Source of the DNA: Bin80 sp965219915
GTDB taxonomy: Bacteria; Bacteroidota; Rhodothermia; Rhodothermales; Bin80
Direction: 5' to 3'
Length of the DNA stretch: 64,000 bases
Assembly: GCA_965219915.1 (NCBI GenBank)
Contig: OZ244794.1
Location: 1,116,001 to 1,180,000, forward strand
Below the pieces are notes generated by a model. That model was not told the origin of the DNA, searched no databases, and worked only from the letters and a program-made list of their open reading frames with translations. A program made the position numbers and the translations under genes. Shown piece by piece: positions 8,139 through 16,902 of the stretch (the stretch's first letter is position 1; each line of letters starts with the position of its first letter).

Positions 8139-8507
8139 ATTAGGTTGCACGAGTCCCTACGGAAAATCAATGGGCTAAGATGTGTTCTGGCTGATTTTTC
8201 AGAATAATTTGCGTAATCTTCACACGAACAATGGGCGCTATATTCGGCGGGGTTCGCGCCCGCCAATGAGAAGCGCATTTCTACGCGCACGGCGAAATTG
8301 GGCTACGAGCATTTGTTGTAGCCCTTGAGGTGCCGAAGCATCGGTTTACTCAATCATGGTAGACTGGTTAGGCTCCCTGGTGTCCCCCGTAATTCATGCG
8401 TGTAGATTGATGAGAAAGGCGCAACATTCTGGCTTACGGACGGAAACAACTTACATAGTTGATCATGTTTCCTTGCAAATCGAAAACATAATTCGATATT
8501 TACAAGG
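8139..8507. other. gene-free stretch with two small inverted repeats
   Basis: No coding frame I can support. Two hairpins are readable: GGCGGG (8246-8251) pairing with CCCGCC (8259-8264), and GGGCTAC (8300-8306) pairing with GTAGCCC (8318-8324). Neither is followed by a T-run on the plus strand, so they are at best weak terminator candidates for the upstream phosphatase gene. Confidence 0.35.
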
Positions 8508-9692
8508 ATGTTGTCTCGTAACGCATTACCGCAGGTGCGTACAGCACTGAATCGACAGGCCGCCACAGCACTGCTTGGGCCTCGCCAGGTGGGTAAGACT
8601 ACGCTGGCCTTGGAGATTGCAGGCATGACTGAAGCACGGTATCTCGACCTGCAGTCTAGCAGTGATCGGGCACGGCTGATTGACCCTAGGTTGTATTTGC
8701 GTCATTACGAAGATCGACTTGTCATTCTGGATGAAATCCACCGTGTGCCTGATCTATTTTCTGAATTACGCGGTCTCATTGACGAAGGTAGGCGACGCGG
8801 CCTGAGAACCGGGAGGTTTCTTATTCTCGGGTCAGCAACCGTGGACCTGCTTAAACAGGCAGGGGAAAGTCTAGCGGGTCGAATCGAATTTGTTTCTCTC
8901 AATCCTCTCAGTGTGCTTGAAACGGACGCGAATGCCCAAGATTCTCTATGGGTTCGCGGCGGTTTTCCAGACAGTTACCTCGCAACCACCGACGACGATA
9001 GCCTGGTATTTCGTCAGAGTCTCATTCGCAAGTATCTGGAGCGTTATTTGTCTGAATTTGTGCAGGTTCGAATACCTACTGAAACCCTCGAACGATTCTG
9101 GATCATGTTGGCTCACAGCCAGGGGGGACTCCTGAACATGGCACAGTTGGCGAACAACGTTGCCGTGAGTGCCCCCTCCGTGTCTCATTACATTGATGTA
9201 CTGACTCGCTTATTTCTCGTACGGCGACTTACACCCTATCTGGCCAACACGCGCAAGCGGCTTGTCAGGTCTCCCAAGATCTACGTTCGAGACAGCGGCC
9301 TGCTGCATGCTCTCTTAGGCATCAAACAGTTTCACGACCTTGCAGGACACCCTATCGTCGGAGCCAGTTGGGAAGGATTTGTAATTGAGAATCTCCTTTC
9401 TCATGCTTATCCCCGAACGCGTGCCAGCTTTTACCGAACATCCGCGGGAGCTGAACTTGACCTTGTACTGGAGATTCCCGGACTCCAGCGGCCCATAGCC
9501 ATAGAAATCAAGCGCTCACTCACCCCAAGCCTCGGCAAAGGGTTCCACAATGCCATTAGTGATATTAAGCCGGGGCGTGCCTTCGTAGTGTATGCGGGCG
9601 AAGAACGCTATCCGGTCGGGGAATCAACCGAAGTCATCGGACTGCGCGAAATGGCCCAGTTGCTTTCACAGCCTGATCTGCTGCGATCGTAG
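8508..9692 (+). CDS. AAA_14 / DUF4143 ATP-binding protein
   Basis: 394 residues, the usual size for this family. Walker A is GPRQVGKTT at about residues 24-32; Walker B is 'RLVILDEIHRVPD' near 70-82; sensor-like 'FLILGSAT' near 105-112. The C-terminal DUF4143 domain (about 190-370) contains a winged-helix-like part ('MAQLANNVAVSAPSVSHYIDVL') and a nuclease-like strand pattern 'EGFVIENLL...RTSAGAELDLVLE...IAIEIKRS' (E...D...ExK), reminiscent of the PD-(D/E)xK fold. These proteins are common, often horizontally spread, and their cellular role is not settled. The gene stands alone between intergenic stretches. Confidence 0.85.
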   Translation: MLSRNALPQVRTALNRQAATALLGPRQVGKTTLALEIAGMTEARYLDLQSSSDRARLIDPRLYLRHYEDRLVILDEIHRVPDLFSELRGLIDEGRRRGLRTGRFLILGSATVDLLKQAGESLAGRIEFVSLNPLSVLETDANAQDSLWVRGGFPDSYLATTDDDSLVFRQSLIRKYLERYLSEFVQVRIPTETLERFWIMLAHSQGGLLNMAQLANNVAVSAPSVSHYIDVLTRLFLVRRLTPYLANTRKRLVRSPKIYVRDSGLLHALLGIKQFHDLAGHPIVGASWEGFVIENLLSHAYPRTRASFYRTSAGAELDLVLEIPGLQRPIAIEIKRSLTPSLGKGFHNAISDIKPGRAFVVYAGEERYPVGESTEVIGLREMAQLLSQPDLLRS

Positions 9693-9826
9693 AAATCTGC
9701 CGAGTGGAATACGTTTGAACTGACTAGGAGGCGTCCAAGAATCAATCACCTTTCTTGGCAAATAATTGGCTGGAGCATGGATTTATAGTTCATAAGGCGG
9801 GATTAACGCATGTATCAACCGCTGTA

Positions 9827-10534
9827 TTATCTCCGAAGCTGTAACCGTGCTTGTTCATTTAAGCCGGTTTGGGTGCAGAAGAGATCAATATCCGTAAGAT
9901 CCCGTAGCAGCACGTCTGGATTTGCCGATCTAAGATCCTGGTAACTCGTGTAGCCGGTTGCCACGGCAACGGACAATGCGCCAATTTCCAGTCCACAGGT
10001 TATATCATGTACGGAGTCGCCAATAATTACGATTTCGTGTCCAGGGAATACCTTTCCACAGTATTCAAGAGCTCGGGCGGCAGCAATTGCCGGGAGTCGG
10101 TTTCGATCAGCGTGATCGCACCCGAACGCACCAAATGGGAATAAGTGATCCATCCGGGCCGCGGCCAGTTTGCGATAGGCGGTGAGGCGAACATTGCCGG
10201 TCAGCAGTGCAAGCTGCACAGTTTCGATGGTTCGCAGATGTTCAAGGAGTTCGCGCACGCCATTTGAGGGATGCACTTCGTTTGAGGCATAAGTGGCGTG
10301 ATCCGAATACCGTGCCAGTGCGACCGGCAGCAAATCAGAAATCTGATTTGGTCCAAAGCCGGCCAATTGCAAGGTCTCCCCCAGAATTTGTGGATCTGTG
10401 CGACCAGAAAATGACACTCCCTCCGTGGAGATTGGTTTATCGCAGAGTTTGGTGAGTACGTATTCAATATGCTCGCGGCCCGATCCAATAGGCTTGACGA
10501 GCGTTCCGTCGATATCAAACAGAAGCAGCTTCAT
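9827..10534 (-). CDS. HAD-family hydrolase, phosphoglycolate phosphatase-like
   Basis: 235 residues starting MKLLLFDIDGTLVKP, where DIDGT is HAD motif I (nucleophile Asp at residue 7, acid/base Asp at 9). Motif II is LLTGN at about 113-117, motif III lysine follows, and motif IV is 'IVIIGDSVHDITCG' at about 175-188. The helical cap between residues 15 and 90 makes it a C1-cap HAD of the Gph/PGMB type. Substrate not determinable. Its ATG overlaps the last 4 bp of the upstream rfbB gene (ATGA), so the two are translated from one message. Confidence 0.85.
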   Translation of the reverse strand: MKLLLFDIDGTLVKPIGSGREHIEYVLTKLCDKPISTEGVSFSGRTDPQILGETLQLAGFGPNQISDLLPVALARYSDHATYASNEVHPSNGVRELLEHLRTIETVQLALLTGNVRLTAYRKLAAARMDHLFPFGAFGCDHADRNRLPAIAAARALEYCGKVFPGHEIVIIGDSVHDITCGLEIGALSVAVATGYTSYQDLRSANPDVLLRDLTDIDLFCTQTGLNEQARLQLRR

Positions 10535-11592
10535 TCTGAGTACTGCCGTTGCAGATACGTACGGTAGGTCTCATCCATGACAGCCTTCAGCCAAGGTCTA
10601 TTGGTCAGATACCACCTGACGGTTGTACGTAACCCTGCCGCGAGTGTGTGATTCGGCTTCCAGCCCAATTCAGTTACGAGCTTACTGGCATCAATTGCAT
10701 AACGATAGTCGTGTCCTGGGCGGTCCTTGACAAAGGTTATGAGACTCCAGCTGGTCCCTTCCGGTCGGTCCAATTCTTCATCCACTATGGTGAGCAAGAG
10801 ACGAAGCAGTTCCAGATTGGAGCACTCTCCGCTGCCTCCCACCAAATAAGTTTCTCTGTTTGAGCCTTGGTGCAGTATGAGTGCCAGCGCCTCACAGTGA
10901 TCCTCAACGTGAAGCCAGTCACGAACATTTTCACCCCGGGAGTACACGGGGATTGGTGCCATTTCAAGGGCACGGACAATCGCCAATGGGATGAGTTTTT
11001 CTGGAAATTGGTAGGGTCCGTAGTTGTTGGAGCAATTCGAGATAGTCACTGGAAGGTTGTACGTGGCAGCGTATGCACGAACAAAGTGATCTGCCGCAGC
11101 CTTGGAGGCAGCATACGGCGAGCGGGGGGCATAGGGCGTATCAATCGTAAACCTGCCGGATGCCCCAAGCGCTCCAAAAACCTCATCCGTAGACACATGC
11201 AAAAAGCGACATTGCCGCTGATCAGAATTCGACCAGGCTGCTCGCGCAGCTTGCATTAGAGAGACGGTGCCCTCCACATTTGACTTTACGAATTCAATGG
11301 GAGCATGGATCGATCGGTCGACATGGCTTTCCGCCGCAAAATGCACAACCGTTGTAAACCCGTATTGCGCAAATAAACGCTGTACCAGATCCTGGTCGCA
11401 GATATCTCCGTGAACAAAGGTGTAGTTTTGAGCGCTTTCTATTGCGCGCAGGCTCTGAAGATTTCCTGCATAGGTCAACTTGTCAAGGTTTACGAACGTG
11501 GTTTCGGGGAACCGAGGCACCATTAGGTGCAAAAAATTTGCGCCGATAAAGCCGGCGCCCCCCGTGACTAAAATGCGAAGCGGCTGATGCAC
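10531..11592 (-). CDS. rfbB: dTDP-glucose 4,6-dehydratase
   Basis: 353 residues. Extended SDR with NAD-binding GGAGFIGANF at about 11-20, 'VHFAAESHVDRSIHAP' (family signature) near 83-98, catalytic 'STDEVFG' near 132-138 and 'YAASKAAADHFVRA' with the Tyr-x3-Lys pair. Converts dTDP-glucose to dTDP-4-keto-6-deoxyglucose, the branch point for rhamnose and other deoxysugars of surface polysaccharides. rfbA, rfbC and rfbD are not in the window. Overlaps the HAD gene by 4 bp. Confidence 0.93.
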   Translation of the reverse strand: MHQPLRILVTGGAGFIGANFLHLMVPRFPETTFVNLDKLTYAGNLQSLRAIESAQNYTFVHGDICDQDLVQRLFAQYGFTTVVHFAAESHVDRSIHAPIEFVKSNVEGTVSLMQAARAAWSNSDQRQCRFLHVSTDEVFGALGASGRFTIDTPYAPRSPYAASKAAADHFVRAYAATYNLPVTISNCSNNYGPYQFPEKLIPLAIVRALEMAPIPVYSRGENVRDWLHVEDHCEALALILHQGSNRETYLVGGSGECSNLELLRLLLTIVDEELDRPEGTSWSLITFVKDRPGHDYRYAIDASKLVTELGWKPNHTLAAGLRTTVRWYLTNRPWLKAVMDETYRTYLQRQYSE

Positions 11593-11726
11593 AATGGTGT
11601 ACTCACTTTGGTAACAAGATTACCGGTAACGCCTTATCCAGGGCATTGATCACCTCTACTGCGACTCGAGCCGTAGGCAAGTGGGCGAATACTCGGCATG
11701 CCCAGCGAGGTGGGGTATTTGAGGGG

Positions 11727-13070
11727 CTAGGATGCTTGGGCATTCACTCGGCGTCTCCAAAAGAAATAAGCGGCTGCCGGCAGGCCGGAGAGCACAAAGG
11801 ACAGGTCGATCAAAGATTGCTGCCAATCCAGTATGCCGCGGCCTAGAATTAGAACTACGAGCACGACAAAGTAGAGCGCGGGAAGTACAGGGTAGCCGGG
11901 CACTTTGAATAATGTATTATCTTCGCCGACGTTGCGGTATCTCAAAACAAACAGTGCTGCCGTGGTGACTGCGTAGAAGATCAGAATAACGAACACCATG
12001 CCGGTCGCAATAGACTCAAATGAGCCTCGGACCAACAGAATGACGGCACCCCAGCCACATTGAAGCAGGACGGCCCTTGATGGTGTACGATAAGTCGGAT
12101 GCACATAGTTGAGCCAGCGGAAGAAGAGACCATCTCTTGCCATGGCATAGTAAACCCGCGGTGCGGCAATAATCGTCCCGTTTACGCTTCCTGTCGCTGA
12201 AATCATTATCAGGATCGCAATGGCCCCCGCGCCGACAGGTCCCAGAAGTGCGGTCGCCAGATCTGCTCCCACGCGGTTCGTTCCACGAATGGCTTCCAAT
12301 CCTAGAGTGCTGTGGTAGACAAAGTTTATGGCCAGGTAAATGACGAACACGACAACAAATCCTATAAATAGTGCGCGTGGAAGCGAGCGGTTCGGGTTTT
12401 TCATTTCGCCTGCGGCGTACCCGGTTCGTTCCCAGCCGACCATAGCAAACAGAATCAGAAGAATAGTATCAGCTACACTTCCGGTGAACCCGAGTCGACT
12501 TTGACTAGCAGCGGTCTCTCCAAGTTTATTTTCACTGCCAGGGAGTGCAATAAGGCCGATGATAATCAGGAGCAGCAGCCCACCGACCTTGGCCACAGTC
12601 GAAAAATTCTGGTAGAGCTTGGCGTATTGGATCCCGGTATAGTTCAGGTAGCCGAGGGCAGCAATAATACACAGTGCCAGGACAGTCTCCTGCCAGGGGA
12701 GCAGCTCTACGAAGAATTCGAAGTAAGCGACAGTGACCAATGACAGGCCTGCCAGTGGACTCGAGCGGATAATAAAAATCTGTGCCCATCCAAATATGAA
12801 TCCTGCCAGTGGCCCAAAGGCTTTATTGATATACACATACTCTCCACCAGTAACGGGCAGGCGTGTGCCAAGCTCCGCATAAATGAGGTGCCCAACGAAT
12901 GCAAGGGCACCGCAACCCACCCAGAGCCAAATTATCTGGCTGAATGAGCTCATGTTCAGCGCTATTTGCTGCGGCACAGCAAAGATACCAGCCCCGATCG
13001 TTATGCCGATCAGTACGGCCGAGGTGTCAATCGTAGTCAGGACTCGCCTGAGTTTTCGAGGTTGGGACAT
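11727..13070 (-). CDS. APC-superfamily amino acid permease
   Basis: 447 residues with about 12 hydrophobic helices. TM1 contains the broken-helix substrate motif 'GITIGAGIFAVPQ' (GxGIF), TM3 carries 'LPVTGGEYVYINKAFGPLAGF', and 'GWERTGYAAGEMKNPNRSLPRAL' after TM6 is the conserved cytoplasmic loop of the family. No soluble extra domain. It begins 5 bp downstream of the gamma-glutamyltransferase gene on the same strand, so the pair probably liberates and takes up amino acids (glutamate or others) from glutathione-like or peptide substrates. Exact substrate unknown. Confidence 0.88.
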   Translation of the reverse strand: MSQPRKLRRVLTTIDTSAVLIGITIGAGIFAVPQQIALNMSSFSQIIWLWVGCGALAFVGHLIYAELGTRLPVTGGEYVYINKAFGPLAGFIFGWAQIFIIRSSPLAGLSLVTVAYFEFFVELLPWQETVLALCIIAALGYLNYTGIQYAKLYQNFSTVAKVGGLLLLIIIGLIALPGSENKLGETAASQSRLGFTGSVADTILLILFAMVGWERTGYAAGEMKNPNRSLPRALFIGFVVVFVIYLAINFVYHSTLGLEAIRGTNRVGADLATALLGPVGAGAIAILIMISATGSVNGTIIAAPRVYYAMARDGLFFRWLNYVHPTYRTPSRAVLLQCGWGAVILLVRGSFESIATGMVFVILIFYAVTTAALFVLRYRNVGEDNTLFKVPGYPVLPALYFVVLVVLILGRGILDWQQSLIDLSFVLSGLPAAAYFFWRRRVNAQAS

Positions 13071-13075
13071 GTTTG

Positions 13076-14779
13076 TCAGAAGCCGATGGCTCGCCCGTCG
13101 TAACTGCGTGAATCCGCAGCACCGTAGAATGTGTCGTCTCTAATCATTATGCAATGTGCACGTCCCTGAGAGCCTCGATAACGCACAGTATGCCCTTTGG
13201 CTTCGTAAAGACGTTTCGTATCAGGCGAAATCCCCAATGATTCAAAGCTGGTGATATCCGGGAGCCACTGATGGTGAATCCGAGGTGATTCTACGGCCTG
13301 CGCAATGTTCATGTCGAAGCTAAGGACATTCAGGATTATCTGAAGGACCGTATTAATGATTGTGCGGCCCCCGGGGGTTCCCACGATAAGAAATGGTTTA
13401 CCGTCCCGTGCCACGATGGTGGGGGTCATGCTGCTCAGCATCCGTTTTTGTGGAGCAGCGAGGTTGGGCGGCGTGCCGATGTATCCATTTCTATCTGTAT
13501 GGCCAGGGATCGGGTTAAAGTCCCCCATTTCATTGTTGAGCAAAAAGCCCGTTCCATCGGCTACGATCTGAGATCCATAGCTGTGTTCAAGCGTGTAGGT
13601 CAGCGAAACCGCATTCCCCGCAGCATCAACGACGGACAGGTGAGTGGTTTCTTCGCTTTCGGACAGAAAATATAATTGACTTAGGTGTTCAGGGTCACTT
13701 TTGGAGGCTTGTGCTTCACTGATGGACCCTCGTAGCTTATCTGCATGTGCTTTGCTGATGAGGCGTCCAATCGGCATATCCGGGTTGAAATTTGGGTCTC
13801 CCAGATGCTCTGCACGGTCAGCGAATGCACGCCGCATAGCCTCGGTCATAAGATGCAGGTATTGTGCGGAATTATGTCCCAGCGCTGACAGATCATAGGG
13901 TTCCAGAATGTTAAGCATGGTAACCAGCGCCACCCCTCCACTGCTGGGCGGGCTCATGGAATAGATGTCATACTCACCAAAGGTGCCGTGTATGGGTGCC
14001 TGCTCCTCCGCCTCGTATAATGCTAAATCCTCCATGGTAATAAGTCCACCGTGACGGACCATGAATTTGCTTAAAAGTCGTGCAGTCTCGCCATCATAGA
14101 AGCCATCGTGTCCATGATCCCGAATACGTTCCAGAGAGGCCGCCAAGTCCGGCTGCTGCCAGATTTCTCCGGGCTCAAAAACGTCAGTCCCGTTCTTTAG
14201 GAAGGCTTTGCGAGTAGCAGAGTACAGAGGAGAAGATGATTGCGCAAGATGTCCCAGAAAGCCCTGCATTGCACGCGTAGAGGGGAAACCTTCTGCGGCC
14301 AACTGGATTGCCGGCTCTACAAGGGTGCTCCAGTCAGCACTGCCCAGACGCTGGTGGGCAAGCCAAAGGCCTGCAACTGTGCCAGGTACACCAACCGATA
14401 GGGGACCCTCATGGTTGGAATTATCTTTAATTTTACCATCAGGCCCCAGAAACATGGTTGCCGTAGCTGCCAATGGGGCTTTCTCCCTGAAATTGAAACT
14501 GGTTACATAACCATCTGCACCGTGGTACACCAGAAATCCTCCTCCACCAATATTGCCCGCGGATGGTAATGTTACAGCCAGTGCAAAAGCGGTTGCTATG
14601 GCAGCGTCCACGGAATTGCCCCCATCACGGAGCACTTCCATCCCCGCTTGTGAAGCCAGGTAGTGACTGGAAACGACCATACCGCTGTCAGCTGCAACCG
14701 GAATACGTCCGGCTTGGCCCGATGCAGAGCCTGCTAACAGAATTAACGCGGTAAATACCGAAGCACAATAGCGCACCAT
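13076..14779 (-). CDS. ggt: gamma-glutamyltransferase (glutathione hydrolase), periplasmic
   Basis: 567 residues with a signal peptide (MVRYCASVFTALILLAGSASG). Family signatures: 'SSHYLASQAGMEVLRDGGNSVDAA' near 37-60, 'SAGNIGGGGFLVYH', and the autocatalytic site 'ETTHLSVVDAAGNAVSLTYTL', where the second Thr would become the N-terminal nucleophile of the small subunit. 'SSMTPTIVARDGKPFLIVGTPGG' near the C terminus supplies the oxyanion and gamma-glutamyl binding residues. The proenzyme self-cleaves and transfers or hydrolyses gamma-glutamyl groups in the periplasm. Its start is 41 bp from the start of the divergent cytochrome gene. Confidence 0.94.
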   Translation of the reverse strand: MVRYCASVFTALILLAGSASGQAGRIPVAADSGMVVSSHYLASQAGMEVLRDGGNSVDAAIATAFALAVTLPSAGNIGGGGFLVYHGADGYVTSFNFREKAPLAATATMFLGPDGKIKDNSNHEGPLSVGVPGTVAGLWLAHQRLGSADWSTLVEPAIQLAAEGFPSTRAMQGFLGHLAQSSSPLYSATRKAFLKNGTDVFEPGEIWQQPDLAASLERIRDHGHDGFYDGETARLLSKFMVRHGGLITMEDLALYEAEEQAPIHGTFGEYDIYSMSPPSSGGVALVTMLNILEPYDLSALGHNSAQYLHLMTEAMRRAFADRAEHLGDPNFNPDMPIGRLISKAHADKLRGSISEAQASKSDPEHLSQLYFLSESEETTHLSVVDAAGNAVSLTYTLEHSYGSQIVADGTGFLLNNEMGDFNPIPGHTDRNGYIGTPPNLAAPQKRMLSSMTPTIVARDGKPFLIVGTPGGRTIINTVLQIILNVLSFDMNIAQAVESPRIHHQWLPDITSFESLGISPDTKRLYEAKGHTVRYRGSQGRAHCIMIRDDTFYGAADSRSYDGRAIGF

Positions 14780-14820
14780 GTTCGTTGAGGTTAAGTTGTA
14801 GTGGAGAATGGATTAATTCG

Positions 14821-16902
14821 ATGGATCCAATAAAGTTAATGTACACAGCCCTGCCATGGGTATGCAGTCTGCTGCTGATTGCGGCATGCTCAAGCGACAG
14901 TGAACCGGAATCTCCTGTATTCACGGGACTTGAGAGTGAATATGTGGGGGATGCGGTTTGTTTTGATTGTCATGAATCCGAATGGACCGGCTTTCAGGAT
15001 CATGGCATGGCGCGGTCGTTTTATCCACTGACAAGTGACAATGTTGTAGAAGATTTCAATGCAGATCCCATATGGCATGAGGAGAGTGGGTTCTGGTACA
15101 GGGTTCTGGAAGAAGATGGAGCTTATTGGCAGGAAGAGTACCGGCTAAACGACCGTGGGGAGCAGATTCACAGTTTGAAACGACGTATGGATTTTGTTAT
15201 CGGCAGTGGCAATGCGGCGCGCACCTATGTGTCTGAATCCAATGAACGTTTGTATGAACTTCCGCTCACATGGTATAGCCAGACGGCTCAGTGGGATTTC
15301 AGTCCGGGTTACAGCATTGCTAACAAACGCTTCGGACGTCTGATCCCTGATCGTTGTATGGCTTGTCACAACAGCTATCCCAGCACTGTCGAATGGGTTG
15401 AGGGCAAGTATGATGAAGTGCCCAACGGTATAAGCTGTGAGCGTTGTCATGGACCGGGCAGTGCACACGTTGATTTACGTCTTGCCGGAGGCGGCTCCAC
15501 CGACGATGCCGATTACTCAATTGTCAATCCGGCCAGGCTGACCCACGACCTTCAGATGGATGTCTGCCAGCAATGTCATTTACATACGAGCGTTTCGGTA
15601 CTTCGGGATGGTCGTGAGCCGTTTGATTTTCGGCCATCAGAAAGATTGCAGGATCATCTTGCTTTATTCTCCGCACGTGACTCAGTCGGTGGACTGGATG
15701 TAATTTCGCATGCTGAACGGCTTGCTCAGAGTGCCTGCTATCTAGCGAGCGTTCCGCAAATGACCTGTACAACATGTCATAATCCGCACGAGGCTTTTCG
15801 AGACAAAGGACCGGAGTACTTCAATGACACTTGCATTTCCTGTCACGAGGCCGTCCCTGAACATGAACTAAGGACAGATTGCGCGGGTTGTCATATGCCG
15901 AAGGAGGTTGCTGATGGAACACCTCATGCTACATTCACGGATCACTGGATTCGTGTTGTTACGGATGAAGCTCCGCTGGCAGCGCATCAATCCCCCTTGC
16001 TTACTGCTTATTATGACCGTGACCGTACGGGGAGTGGAAAAATGGAAGCTATCGCGACACTGGTACACGCGACACAAACGAGCGACGTTAGCGCCATGGA
16101 AACGGGCATTGATCTAGTGCGTTCGCTGGGGTCATCGGATTCTACAGGGGAGGCCAGGTTTTTAATGGGAGTCTCACTTTGGCGTCTGGGGCGCTCGGAG
16201 GAAGCGATTGTGCCTTTAGAAGCCGCAGTTGCTGTTCGGCCCAACATTCCAGAACGCTTAAATGCCCTGGCACAAGCCTATGAGAGTGCAAACGAAAAAC
16301 AGGATCAGATTAGAGGACTATATGAACGGGCACTAGATATTCAGCCGGCACTGGCTGACATCAGGATCAATTACGGGCGCTATCTGGAACTGGAGGGGGA
16401 TCTAACGGGCGCGATTGCGCAATATCGGCGTGCTGTCGGCGAAAAGCCTTGGCTAGCGCAGGCGCACTACAACCTGGGTACGGCACTCTTGCAGAATGGT
16501 GAGTTTGCAGAGGCTGAAGCGGTACTTGGGCAGACCTTGGTGCTGGATCCAGATCACGCCGACGCGCTAGGCAATCTGGGACTTTTTCTCCTGACAGAGA
16601 ATCGCGTTCAGGAGGCGGGTGCGCGCTTTAGGCAGGCGGTCGCGTCGGAACCAGAAAATCCGATCGCGCTCAGCAATCTAGGCAGCTGGTACTTCAATAT
16701 TGGGGATTTTGAGCAGGCAATTAATTATTTGGAGCGTGCAGTTGCCATTGAACCGGAATATATTGGGGCATGGGAGAACCTGGCGCTATCCTATGCCCGT
16801 ATGGACAGGGGGATAGAAGCTGTGCGGGCGGCTGAACGGATAATGGAACTGGACCCCAATAACCAATTGGCGCAGGCCGTACTGGACGCATTTGGAACAT
16901 GA
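14821..16902 (+). CDS. seven-haem cytochrome c lipoprotein with TPR tail
   Basis: 693 residues from ATG 14821; a start at 14785 would give a poorer signal peptide. The signal ends in a lipobox (LLIAAC, Cys 23). Seven CxxCH haem sites: CFDCH (about 47), CMACH (179), CERCH (206), CQQCH (249), CTTCH (316), CISCH (338), CAGCH (354). Residues about 430-690 form roughly seven tetratricopeptide repeats ('AHYNLGTALLQNGEFAEAEAVL' style). Likely an outer- or periplasm-facing electron-transfer protein whose TPR arm docks partners. The next gene, overlapping by 4 bp, is a paralogue with the same haem order, so they may form one complex. Redox partner unknown. Confidence 0.88.
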   Translation: MDPIKLMYTALPWVCSLLLIAACSSDSEPESPVFTGLESEYVGDAVCFDCHESEWTGFQDHGMARSFYPLTSDNVVEDFNADPIWHEESGFWYRVLEEDGAYWQEEYRLNDRGEQIHSLKRRMDFVIGSGNAARTYVSESNERLYELPLTWYSQTAQWDFSPGYSIANKRFGRLIPDRCMACHNSYPSTVEWVEGKYDEVPNGISCERCHGPGSAHVDLRLAGGGSTDDADYSIVNPARLTHDLQMDVCQQCHLHTSVSVLRDGREPFDFRPSERLQDHLALFSARDSVGGLDVISHAERLAQSACYLASVPQMTCTTCHNPHEAFRDKGPEYFNDTCISCHEAVPEHELRTDCAGCHMPKEVADGTPHATFTDHWIRVVTDEAPLAAHQSPLLTAYYDRDRTGSGKMEAIATLVHATQTSDVSAMETGIDLVRSLGSSDSTGEARFLMGVSLWRLGRSEEAIVPLEAAVAVRPNIPERLNALAQAYESANEKQDQIRGLYERALDIQPALADIRINYGRYLELEGDLTGAIAQYRRAVGEKPWLAQAHYNLGTALLQNGEFAEAEAVLGQTLVLDPDHADALGNLGLFLLTENRVQEAGARFRQAVASEPENPIALSNLGSWYFNIGDFEQAINYLERAVAIEPEYIGAWENLALSYARMDRGIEAVRAAERIMELDPNNQLAQAVLDAFGT

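Noticed and set aside
8246..8324. Two hairpins as terminators of the phosphatase gene
   Set aside because: Neither is followed by a T-run; kept only as structure in the intergenic entry.
9735..9758. CCAAGAA/TTCTTGG hairpin after the AAA_14 gene as terminator
   Set aside because: AT-rich 7-bp stem with no T-run; below what I would call a terminator.
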